Source: Oscillospiraceae bacterium
GTDB taxonomy: Bacteria > Bacillota > Clostridia > Oscillospirales > Oscillospiraceae
NCBI GenBank assembly: GCA_017622295.1
Contig: JAGARK010000016.1
Coordinates: forward strand, 1-64,000
DNA length: 64,000 bases
Reading direction: 5' to 3'
Both the position numbers and the translations under genes were made by a program. The notes under the pieces were generated by a model, which made no database searches, was not told the origin of the DNA, and saw only the letters and a program-made list of their open reading frames with translations. This document shows, one piece after another, positions 56,387 to 64,000 of this stretch. The number at the start of each line of letters is the position of its first letter. Position 1 is the first letter of the stretch.

Positions 56387-58596
56387 CACGCTTTACCCTG
56401 CAACCGCAGCTTCAGTCCGGAATAGCGGCGATTCTTTTTGGCATTTTCCGTCATGACCGCCACAGTCTCCTCTCTGCCGACGATGATCAGCAGCTCCCTT
56501 GCCCGGGTGATGGCGGTATAGAGAACACTTCTGCTCAGAAGATAGGGCGAACCGTTCCAGGCTGCCAGAATCACCGCCCGGTACTCGCTGCCCTGGCTCT
56601 TGTGGACCGTCATGGCATAGGCAGGCTCCAGCTCATTCAGCTGGGTAAAATCGTAGTCTACCTCCCGGTCGTCAAAAACCACCGTCATCGTCTCCATATT
56701 CGGATCGATGGAGGTGATGGTGCCAACGTCGCCGTTGAAGATGCCCGCGCCCACAGCGCTGCCGTCTGTTTTCTTCCACATTATATCATAATTGTTGCGG
56801 ATTTGCATCACCCGATCGCCCTCCCGGAAGGAAAATTCTCCCGACTTGCGCTCTTTTTTATCCGCTGATGCCGGGTTCAGGGCCTCCTGCAGAATCGTAT
56901 TCAGGTTCCAGGTGCCGATTCCGCCCTTCCGGGTGGGGGTCAGGACCTGGATCTGTTCCGGGGGGATTCCCATATTTTTAGGAAGTCTTGTGGTGCACAG
57001 TTCCCGGATGGTCTGGCACACCGCATCCTCCGACGCTCTTCGCATAAAGAAAAAGTCTGAATCGACTCTACGCAGCTCCGGCATTTCGCCCTGATTGACC
57101 CGGTGGGCGTTCATGACGATCAGGCTCTGTTGGGCCTGTCTGAAAATCTCCGTCAGCCGCACTGTGGGAAGTGAACCACTGCGGAGCATATCGCCGAAGG
57201 GAAAGCCGGGACCCACAGGAGGCAGCTGGTCCGGGTCTCCCACCAGAATCAGCCGTTTGTTGCCGGGAATGGCCTGCAGCAGACTATGCAGAAGCTGCAC
57301 ATCCACCATGGACATCTCGTCCACGATCACAGCGTCGGCCTTTATTGGGCTACTCTCATCCCGCAGAAAGAACATTTTGCCGGTATTCTGATCAATATTT
57401 GCCTCCAGCAGTCTGTGGATGGTGGAAGCCTCCTCCCCAGTCACTTCCGTCAGTCGTTTCGCCGCCCGGCCGGTGGGAGCCGCCAGAACGCAGCGCAGCT
57501 GCATCTGACCCAGCAGAGAAATGATTCCATTCAATATAGTGGTCTTGCCGGTGCCGGGGCCGCCGGTGATCAGCAACACGCCGCAGGAGGCCGCCTGGCG
57601 GATCGCCTGACGCTGCTGCTCGGAATACTGAAGACCGCTTTCCTGCTGCGCGATGCGCAGCATCTTTTCAAGATCTCTGGGTTCCGGAAACTGATTTTGG
57701 GCAAACTGAAGCAGCCGGGCAGTACACCCGGTTTCCGCTTCGTAGAGCTCCGGCAGATAATCCACCGTAATATTCGCAAGCTCATCCCGGACAAGCCGCT
57801 CCCCCTCCATCAGCCGTTCGATTCCCCTCTGTACGGATTCCGGCTCTATGCTCAGCAGCTGGGCCGTGGCGGCCACAAGCTTCTCCTCCGGCAGGAAGCT
57901 GTGTCCCGCCGTCAGATTATAGCGAAACTCAAACAAAATGCCCGCTTCCACCCGTCGGGGGTCGTCCGCATCGACGCCCAGTTCGATGGCAAACCGGTCC
58001 ACGGAACCGAAGGGTGCATCCAGCCCATCGTCCATCAGAAGATATGGATCGTCGTACAACAGTTCCACGGTGCTCTCGCCATACAGCTTGTAAGTACGCA
58101 CCGCCAGCTCCGCCGGCAGATGATGCAGCGTGAAAAACTCCATCAGCTGGCGCATTCCAACCCGCAGACGGAACTCTTCGCCGATGAGCTTTGCCTTTTC
58201 CCGGGAAATGCCGGGAACCTCCGCCAGGCGCAAAGGCTCCCGCTCCATGACCGCCAGGGTCTCATCACCGAAATGCTCCACGATCCGGGCCGCCATTTTC
58301 GGGCCGATGCCCTTGATGATGCGGCTACTGAGATAGTTCATGATCTCCATGCTGGTCTGGGGCATCAGCCGCTCCAGAAACTCCGCCTCAAACTGGCGGC
58401 CGTAGCTGGAGTGGGTGCTCCACCTGCCCGTGACCATCAGCCGTTCACCCACGGCGGGCAGCGGAATGGTGCCCACCACCGTCACCGCCTGACCGCCGCC
58501 CACATTCAGCCGCAGCACAGCGTAGCCATTGTCATAATTTTCATAAACCACAGCGCCGATGACGCCCTGGATGATTTCCATTTCCAGTTCACTCAA
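56386..58596 (-). CDS. recD2: RecD2-type SF1B DNA helicase
   Basis: A 736-residue ATP-dependent 5'-3' helicase outside a RecBCD complex. N-terminal OB domain (IIQGVIGAVVYENYDNGYAVLRL), helix-hairpin-helix region, then Walker A ITGGPGTGKTTILNGI, DEMSMVDVQLL (motif II), GDPDQLPPVGPGFPFGDML (III), LTEIFRQAQQS and the C-terminal SH3-UvrD-like block TVHKSQGSEYRAVI, AITRARELLIIVG. The TTG start at 58596 has GGAG 10 bases upstream; the internal ATG at 58581 lacks a ribosome site. Overlaps comFC start. Confidence 0.9.
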   Translation of the reverse strand: MSELEMEIIQGVIGAVVYENYDNGYAVLRLNVGGGQAVTVVGTIPLPAVGERLMVTGRWSTHSSYGRQFEAEFLERLMPQTSMEIMNYLSSRIIKGIGPKMAARIVEHFGDETLAVMEREPLRLAEVPGISREKAKLIGEEFRLRVGMRQLMEFFTLHHLPAELAVRTYKLYGESTVELLYDDPYLLMDDGLDAPFGSVDRFAIELGVDADDPRRVEAGILFEFRYNLTAGHSFLPEEKLVAATAQLLSIEPESVQRGIERLMEGERLVRDELANITVDYLPELYEAETGCTARLLQFAQNQFPEPRDLEKMLRIAQQESGLQYSEQQRQAIRQAASCGVLLITGGPGTGKTTILNGIISLLGQMQLRCVLAAPTGRAAKRLTEVTGEEASTIHRLLEANIDQNTGKMFFLRDESSPIKADAVIVDEMSMVDVQLLHSLLQAIPGNKRLILVGDPDQLPPVGPGFPFGDMLRSGSLPTVRLTEIFRQAQQSLIVMNAHRVNQGEMPELRRVDSDFFFMRRASEDAVCQTIRELCTTRLPKNMGIPPEQIQVLTPTRKGGIGTWNLNTILQEALNPASADKKERKSGEFSFREGDRVMQIRNNYDIMWKKTDGSAVGAGIFNGDVGTITSIDPNMETMTVVFDDREVDYDFTQLNELEPAYAMTVHKSQGSEYRAVILAAWNGSPYLLSRSVLYTAITRARELLIIVGREETVAVMTENAKKNRRYSGLKLRLQGKA

Positions 58597-58983
58597 TTTG
58601 ATACCGCTCCAATTCCAAACCGGAGGTACGGTTCCCCCGGAGTACAAATTTCAATTCAGCCTTCAAACCGCCGCAGACGTTTTTATTTTCCGAAATCTTT
58701 TCATACCGAAAGAATGATTGCTTTTGAACGCTTTGGTTTGCTTTGTATTATTCTACAATAAAATACTTCGCTTGAAAAGAGCTATCTGAAACACTTTTTG
58801 TCACTTTGCTGTATGGTTTTGTTATATTGCACAAAAATCTTTTCTATTTACGTCTTTCATAAATGTTTTCTTTCAGAACAGTTACCAAGCAAAAACATCT
58901 TGCATAATTTGGTACATTGTGTTAGACTTGATATAGTAAAAATTGTAGATGGAATATGTACATCTGCACCCTCAGGAGGTTAC
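58597..58983. other. AT-rich intergenic region before the ATP synthase operon
   Basis: No gene is supported in this 387-base stretch. It holds the divergent starts of the RecD2 gene (minus) and the ATP synthase promoter at 58909-58937 (plus). The remainder is AT-rich without repeats. Confidence 0.5.
58909..58937 (+). promoter_or_regulatory. ATP synthase operon promoter
   Basis: -35 TTGGTA (58909-58914), a 17-base spacer and -10 TATAGT (58932-58937), about 45 bases before the first start codon. Confidence 0.65.
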
Positions 58984-59244
58984 ATGAAATACCTGTCACT
59001 GATCACCTGGGTCACCCAGCTGGGCTTTTCCATTCTGTTCCCCACCTGCTTCTTTCTGATGCTGGCCTACTGGCTTCAGAACAGATTCGGCCTCGGTCCG
59101 TGGGTCATGGTGGTCCTGGGTATCATCGGTCTTCTGACCTCTTTCAGCACCACAAAATCCTGTGTGCGCTCCATGCTCAAGGCTGCGGGTGAAATTACGG
59201 AGGACAAGTCCGAGCCCCCCGTCGCATTCAACAACCACCATTAA
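58984..59244 (+). CDS. AtpZ/AtpI-type small membrane protein
   Basis: An 86-residue protein with two transmembrane helices (WVTQLGFSILFPTCFFLMLAYWL and GPWVMVVLGIIGLLTSF) and a short polar C-terminus (KSEPPVAFNNHH). It matches AtpZ-like proteins encoded first in bacterial ATP synthase operons, thought to aid c-ring assembly or Mg2+ handling. AGGAGG precedes the ATG at 58984. First gene of the operon. Confidence 0.8.
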   Translation: MKYLSLITWVTQLGFSILFPTCFFLMLAYWLQNRFGLGPWVMVVLGIIGLLTSFSTTKSCVRSMLKAAGEITEDKSEPPVAFNNHH

Positions 59245-59277
59245 GCAACACAATACCCGGCAAAGGAAATGATCCCC

Positions 59278-59742
59278 ATGAAACTACAAGCTGCTTCCCG
59301 GAGGGAAGTATCCCGCATCGCCATCGGTACCCTCGCCTGCGATGCAATTATGATCGCGGGTCTTTTTTTATTGAGTCAGTTTGAGATTGGTACCTTTGAT
59401 TTTATCAAAATCATTTTGGGCACCATCCCCGGCTCCCTCATCGCGATCATCAATTTCGCAATTCTGTGTCTGACCGTCCAAAGTGCGGTCAACATCGAAA
59501 ACCAGAGAAAAATGAAGGCCAGATTTCAGACCAGCTACAACCTGCGTCTGACCATCCAGGCGATCTGGATCGTTGCCGCCTTCCTGCTGCGCAGCAAGAT
59601 CCATTTCCTGGCAGCAGCCGCACCGATCTTCTTCCCCAAGATCACCATTCTCTATCTGCAGTTCAAAGGTAAGCTGATGCCCAAGGACGAGCCTCAGGCG
59701 GCAGCCGCCGAAGAAACCGCTTCTAACGAAGAAAGTAATTAA
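59278..59742 (+). CDS. atpI: ATP synthase subunit I
   Basis: A 154-residue membrane protein with four hydrophobic stretches (about 15-35, 42-65, 85-105 and 108-125) and an Ala/Glu-rich tail. AtpI proteins assist assembly of the c-ring. It lies between the AtpZ-like gene and atpB, the usual place. The ATG at 59278 was chosen since an ATG 9 bases upstream is too near to the AAAGGA site. Confidence 0.78.
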   Translation: MKLQAASRREVSRIAIGTLACDAIMIAGLFLLSQFEIGTFDFIKIILGTIPGSLIAIINFAILCLTVQSAVNIENQRKMKARFQTSYNLRLTIQAIWIVAAFLLRSKIHFLAAAAPIFFPKITILYLQFKGKLMPKDEPQAAAAEETASNEESN

Positions 59743-59788
59743 CCGAAAATAAATGTACGACTATCAACAATCGAAGTGAGGTATTTCT

Positions 59789-60667
59789 ATGGATATCAGC
59801 ATCAATGGCGCACAAGTACTGGCACGAATTTCAGGTGTTCCCATTTTCGGAACCGTTGACATCACCATGACGCTCATCATGAGCTGGGTGGTCATGATCA
59901 TCATCACCGGCGTCTGCATCTGGCTGACCTCCAATCTGAAGGTCACCGATATCTCCCGCAAGCAGGCCGTCGCAGAAATGGGCTATGAATTCATCGTCAA
60001 TTTCGTCCGCGGCAATATGGGTGCCGAGTTCGACCATTACATTCCCCTGGTGTGCACCATCTTCATTACCAGCATCGTTTCCAATCTGATCTCCCTGCTG
60101 GGCGTCTGGTCCCCCACCGCAGACCTGATGACGGAGCTTGCATGGGCTCTGGTGGTCTTCGTTCTGATCACCTACCACAAGATCAAGTCCTCCGGCATCG
60201 GCGGCTATCTGAAGGGCTTCCTGGATCCCATCTTCGTCATGGCCCCCATCAATGTCATGTCCGAGTGCTTCACCCCCGTTTCCATGGCTTGCCGTCACTT
60301 CGGCAACATTCTCTCCGGCACCGTCATCAGCGCTCTGATCTACGCTGCGCTGACCGCCGCCAACAATGCCCTGTTCGGCGCACTGGCATCCAGCATGGTC
60401 GTTGCCGTGATCTTTGCCGTTGTGGGCGTGGTTCTGTTCCTGGTTGGCAAGAAGCTCTCCAAGGGTCTGTTTAAGGTCCTGGGCATCATTCTGGCAATCC
60501 TGGGCGTTCTGGCCATCATCACCATTCTGGGCGCTGATTATCCCTGGCTGACCATCGGTATCCCCGCTATCCCCAGCCTCTACTTCGACTGGTTCGGCGG
60601 CTGCATCCAGGCATTCATTTTCTGCACCCTGACCACTCTCTTCATCAAACAGGCCGCAGGGGACTGA
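59789..60667 (+). CDS. atpB: ATP synthase F0 subunit a
   Basis: Membrane stator subunit with the ion half-channels. The 292-residue protein has about six transmembrane helices. SPVSMACRHFGNILSGTVISALIY contains the conserved Arg that acts on the c-ring, and IQAFIFCTLTTLFI is the typical C-terminal helix. Somewhat longer than many due to an extra hydrophobic block (about 200-260). Cotranscribed with atpE. Confidence 0.95.
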   Translation: MDISINGAQVLARISGVPIFGTVDITMTLIMSWVVMIIITGVCIWLTSNLKVTDISRKQAVAEMGYEFIVNFVRGNMGAEFDHYIPLVCTIFITSIVSNLISLLGVWSPTADLMTELAWALVVFVLITYHKIKSSGIGGYLKGFLDPIFVMAPINVMSECFTPVSMACRHFGNILSGTVISALIYAALTAANNALFGALASSMVVAVIFAVVGVVLFLVGKKLSKGLFKVLGIILAILGVLAIITILGADYPWLTIGIPAIPSLYFDWFGGCIQAFIFCTLTTLFIKQAAGD

Positions 60668-60709
60668 TCCCAAAGGCCATTTGAATATTCAAACGTATTT
60701 AAATTTTAG

Positions 60710-61000
<291 letters not shown>

Positions 61001-61047
61001 TTTCCGGAAAATTAAGACTTATTATTTGACCGGAAGGAGGCAAATCA

Positions 61048-61551
61048 ATGCAGTTCGAATATCAGTCCCTTGTTGCGATTAATCCCGTAACTCTGATTGC
61101 CCAGATTTGCAACCTGTTTATCCAGCTTTTCCTGGTGAAGAAGTTCTTCCTGGATAAGATTAAGGCTATTCTGGATCAGCGCCGTGCGGCTGCCGATCTG
61201 GAGATCACCGATGCTCAGGCCGCCAAGGCAGAAGCTATGGAGATCAAGGCTACCTACGAGAAGAATATGCAGGAAGCAAAAGCCCAGGCTAACGAGATTC
61301 TGGATCGCGCACAAAAGACTGCCACTGTCCGCGGTGAAGAGATCATCCGTCAGGCAAACGACGAGGCTGCCCACATCAAGCAGAAGGCAGCTGCCGACAT
61401 TGCCCAGGAAAAGAAGAAGGTTCTGAACGACGCCAAGAACGAAATCTCCGGCATCGCCATGACCATCGCCGAAAAAGTGGTTGAACGTCAGCTTGAAAGC
61501 TCTGATCACGACAAGCTCATCAACCAGTTCATCGACAAGCTGGGTGATTGA
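61048..61551 (+). CDS. atpF: ATP synthase F0 subunit b
   Basis: Peripheral stalk subunit. A 167-residue protein with one N-terminal transmembrane segment (VTLIAQICNLFIQLFLVKKFF) followed by a long charged helix (KAKAEAMEIKATYEKNMQEAKAQ...). Typical length and layout. Its stop overlaps a possible TTG start of atpH. Confidence 0.93.
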   Translation: MQFEYQSLVAINPVTLIAQICNLFIQLFLVKKFFLDKIKAILDQRRAAADLEITDAQAAKAEAMEIKATYEKNMQEAKAQANEILDRAQKTATVRGEEIIRQANDEAAHIKQKAAADIAQEKKKVLNDAKNEISGIAMTIAEKVVERQLESSDHDKLINQFIDKLGD

Positions 61552-61553
61552 TT

Positions 61554-62093
61554 ATGACAGAGATAGCAAATGTTTACGGCGGGGCATTGTATGATCTCGC
61601 CAAGGATGAAAGCCTTGCAATGGAGCTGCTGAATCAGCTGAACGCCCTGAATGAGGCTTTTACCCAGGAGCCCGATTTTTTACGGCTCCTGTCCTCCGTC
61701 GCAGTGTCCAAAGTGGAACGCTGCCAGATTATTGAGGACAGTTTCCGAAGCAATTTCCATCCCTATGTGCTGAATTTCATGAAGATTCTCACCGAAAAGG
61801 GATATATTCGGCATTTCCCCGAGTGCTGCAAAGTTTACAAGAACCGCTACAACACCGACAATGGTATCCTGCCCGTCACCGCTGTGACCGCAGTGCCCCT
61901 GTCCGATGAACTGCGCAAGAAGCTTGCAGATAAACTCACCTCCATCACCGGCAAGACCATTGACCTGGAATGCCGGGTGGATCCTGAATGCCTGGGCGGT
62001 GTTCGCCTGGACTATGACGGCAAGCGTCTGGATGATACTGTGTCCCACCGTCTGGACGCCATCCGCGGCTTGCTGAAGAACACCGTACTCTGA
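61554..62093 (+). CDS. atpH: ATP synthase F1 subunit delta
   Basis: Connects F1 to the peripheral stalk. A 179-residue protein ([18 protein letters not shown]-terminus; [34 protein letters not shown]-terminus, the family hallmark). The ATG at 61554 is used; a TTG at 61548 that overlaps the atpF stop is also possible. Next is atpA. Confidence 0.9.
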   Translation: MTEIANVYGGALYDLAKDESLAMELLNQLNALNEAFTQEPDFLRLLSSVAVSKVERCQIIEDSFRSNFHPYVLNFMKILTEKGYIRHFPECCKVYKNRYNTDNGILPVTAVTAVPLSDELRKKLADKLTSITGKTIDLECRVDPECLGGVRLDYDGKRLDDTVSHRLDAIRGLLKNTVL

Positions 62094-62112
62094 TTTAGAA
62101 AGCAGGGACAGT

Positions 62113-63630
62113 ATGGAATTGAAACCCGAAGAAATAACCAAAATCATTCGTAGCCAGATCAAGAACTACGAAAACAAGATGGAAGCCAGCGAGACCGGCG
62201 TTGTCATCCTGGTCGGTGACGGTATTTCCACCGTTTCCGGCCTGGACAATTGCATGGCCGGCGAGCTGATCGAGTTCCCCAACGGTTCTTTCGGCATGGC
62301 CCAGAACCTGAACGAGGAAACCGTTTCCGTCGTTATCCTGGGTACCGACCAGGGTATTAAGGAAGGCGACACCGTCAAGCGTACCGGCCGCGTTGTTTCC
62401 GTTCCCGTGGGCGACAAGCTCATCGGCCGCGTTGTCAACGCTCTGGGCGAACCCATCGACGGCAAGGGCGCCATCGAGCATGAGGCATACCGCCCCATCG
62501 AAATGCCCGCACCCGGCATCATCGACCGTCAGCACGTTGATACCCCTCTGCAGACCGGTATCAAGGCCATCGACTCCATGATCCCCATCGGCCGCGGCCA
62601 GCGTGAGCTGATCATCGGCGACCGTCAGACCGGTAAGACCACCATCGCTACCGATACCATCGTCAACCAGAAGGGCAAGGATGTCATCTGTATTTATGTT
62701 GCCATCGGTCAGAAGCGCTCCACCGTCGCTCAGGTCGTTGAGAACCTGACCGCCGCTGGTGCCATGGACTACACCATCGTGGTCTCCGCTACCGCATCTG
62801 AACTGGCTCCCATGCAGTATATCGCTCCCTACACCGGCTGCACCATGGGCGAGCATTTCATGCACCAGGGCAAGGACGTCCTGGTCATCTACGACGACCT
62901 GAGTAAGCATGCAGTTGCATACCGTGCAATTTCTCTGCTGATCCGCCGTCCCCCCGGACGCGAAGCTTACCCCGGCGACGTCTTCTACCTGCACTCCCGT
63001 CTGCTGGAGCGCGCAGCCCGTATGTCCGACAAGAAGGGCGGCGGTTCTCTGACTGCACTGCCCATCATCGAGACCCAGGCCGGCGACGTCTCCGCATATA
63101 TCCCCACCAACGTCATCTCCATCACCGACGGCCAGATCTTCCTGGAATCCGAGCTGTTCAACTCCGGCGTTATGCCCGCAGTTAACCCCGGTATCTCCGT
63201 CTCCCGAGTCGGCGGTGACGCACAGATCAAGGCCATGAAGAAGGTCGCAGGCTCCCTGAAGCTGCTGTACTCTCAGTACCGCGAGCTGCAGAGCTTTGCC
63301 CAGTTCGGCTCCGACCTGGACGCCGATACCAAGGCCCGACTTGCTCTGGGTGAGCGCATCGTGGGCGTTCTGAAGCAGAAGAACAACTCCCCCGTGGAGG
63401 TTGCACATCAGGTCTGCATCATTTATGCCGTCACCCACGGCTATCTGAACGACATCAGTGTTGACGATATTCCCGAATTCCAGGCCCAGATGATCAGCTA
63501 TATGGAGAACAGCCAGTACCAGAGCGTTCTGACTGCCATCCGCAGCACCGGCAAGCTGGAGAAGGATACCGAGGATAATCTGAAGGCCGCCCTGTCTGAA
63601 GTGCTGGCTGATTTCAAGAATACCAAGTAA
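62113..63630 (+). CDS. atpA: ATP synthase F1 subunit alpha
   Basis: Non-catalytic nucleotide-binding subunit of F1. The 505-residue protein has the Walker A sequence [15 protein letters not shown] (about 172-186), [15 protein letters not shown] and the arginine-finger-type block [46 protein letters not shown]. Complete. GGGACAG is a poor ribosome site 8 bases upstream. Confidence 0.97.
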   Translation: MELKPEEITKIIRSQIKNYENKMEASETGVVILVGDGISTVSGLDNCMAGELIEFPNGSFGMAQNLNEETVSVVILGTDQGIKEGDTVKRTGRVVSVPVGDKLIGRVVNALGEPIDGKGAIEHEAYRPIEMPAPGIIDRQHVDTPLQTGIKAIDSMIPIGRGQRELIIGDRQTGKTTIATDTIVNQKGKDVICIYVAIGQKRSTVAQVVENLTAAGAMDYTIVVSATASELAPMQYIAPYTGCTMGEHFMHQGKDVLVIYDDLSKHAVAYRAISLLIRRPPGREAYPGDVFYLHSRLLERAARMSDKKGGGSLTALPIIETQAGDVSAYIPTNVISITDGQIFLESELFNSGVMPAVNPGISVSRVGGDAQIKAMKKVAGSLKLLYSQYRELQSFAQFGSDLDADTKARLALGERIVGVLKQKNNSPVEVAHQVCIIYAVTHGYLNDISVDDIPEFQAQMISYMENSQYQSVLTAIRSTGKLEKDTEDNLKAALSEVLADFKNTK

Positions 63631-63645
63631 GGGAGGAGGTTACCC

Positions 63646-64000
63646 ATGGCTGGCGTTTCCACCAAGGAAATCAAAAACCGAATCCGCAGCATGGAAAGCA
63701 CCAAGCAGATCACCAAGGCCATGGAGATGGTTGCTGCTTCCAAGCTTCGCCGGGCCCAGGCCCAGGTTGCGAATTCCCGCCCTTATTTTGAGATCCTCCG
63801 GAATACCATCAACGACATCGTTGATAACAATCTGGAGTTTACCTCTCCTTTCCTGCAGGAGCGCACCGGCAATAAGGTGATGTACGTTGTCATCGCCGGT
63901 GACCGCGGCCTCGCAGGCGGCTACAACAGCAACATTCTGAAGCTGGTGCAGTCCCAGATCAAGGAGAAGGAAGCTACTGTTCTGCCCATCGGCAAGAAGG
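63646..64000 (+). CDS. atpG: ATP synthase F1 subunit gamma (partial, cut by window end)
   Basis: N-terminal 118 codons of the central rotor shaft: MAGVSTKEIKNRIRSMEST, ITKAMEMVAASKLRRAQ and VVIAGDRGLAGGYNSNI. A GGGAGGAGG site precedes the ATG. The reading frame stays open to the last base of the window. atpD and atpC presumably lie beyond. Confidence 0.95.
   Translation, partial: MAGVSTKEIKNRIRSMESTKQITKAMEMVAASKLRRAQAQVANSRPYFEILRNTINDIVDNNLEFTSPFLQERTGNKVMYVVIAGDRGLAGGYNSNILKLVQSQIKEKEATVLPIGKK

Overview
The window reads as a chromosomal segment of a GC-rich anaerobic member of the Bacillota, class Clostridia, most likely a gut Oscillospirales relative. Support: an IspH-ribosomal protein S1 fusion, dockerin-tailed BspA-type LRR proteins, an oxygen-sensitive class III ribonucleotide reductase (nrdD), acetate kinase, and house-keeping promoters of TTGnnn-17-TATAAT type. 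I cannot name the species. Nearly all of the sequence is coding. I see no rRNA, tRNA or CRISPR array.

Layout. 0-1 kb: rplM-rpsI. 1.2-1.35 kb: a promoter followed by a terminator, a possible small RNA. 1.4-2.8 kb: an ECF sigma factor with a membrane partner. 3-6.6 kb: pgi and a secreted LRR-dockerin protein. 6.7-14.5 kb (minus strand): an accessory surface locus of two units: transglutaminase-like Ig protein, Asp/Glu racemase and DltA-like adenylating enzyme; then XRE regulator, carrier protein, MBOAT (DltB-like), SGNH (DltD-like) and lipoprotein. 14.7-17.4 kb: DEAD helicase, dprA and a YczE-like protein. 17.7-23.2 kb: tmk, DJ-1, mltG, U32 protein and an AEC transporter. 23.3-26.9 kb: a second transglutaminase-like paralogue and small metabolic/ACT/Dabb genes. 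27-36.6 kb (minus strand): ispH-rpsA, cmk, a degenerate sigma paralogue, rpoD-type sigma, dnaG, dgt, YigZ, hflX, rpmE. 36.7-46.2 kb: M29 peptidase, homocysteine methyltransferase-like, a membrane-fused E2-like protein, birA, an acidic membrane protein, pepT, ackA, tmcAL and YitT. 46.3-54.6 kb: nrdD with tandem NrdR boxes, galM, a second LRR-dockerin protein, a Cys-rich unknown, an SPFH-RHH pair and an IS200-type element. 54.6-58.6 kb: mreB, comFC, recD2-type helicase. 59-64 kb: F-type ATP synthase operon, cut by the window end inside atpG.

The most promising candidate for an undescribed system is the 6.7-14.5 kb locus. It has every enzymatic part of a D-alanylation (Dlt) type pathway: an amino-acid adenylating enzyme, a carrier protein, an MBOAT exporter/transferase and an SGNH partner. 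It adds an Asp/Glu racemase translationally coupled to the ligase, and an extracytoplasmic transglutaminase-like protein. The ligase lacks the pocket cysteine known from D-Ala ligases, and the SGNH protein has Cys where Ser is expected. I infer that a different amino acid, perhaps D-Asp or D-Glu, may be loaded and attached to a surface polymer; this is untested. Other items worth attention are a two-carboxylate ATP synthase c subunit suggesting Na+ coupling, a sigma paralogue without its DNA-contact residues, an E2-like membrane protein without its catalytic His, a palindromic operator in front of the SPFH-RHH operon, and several short inverted-repeat elements.
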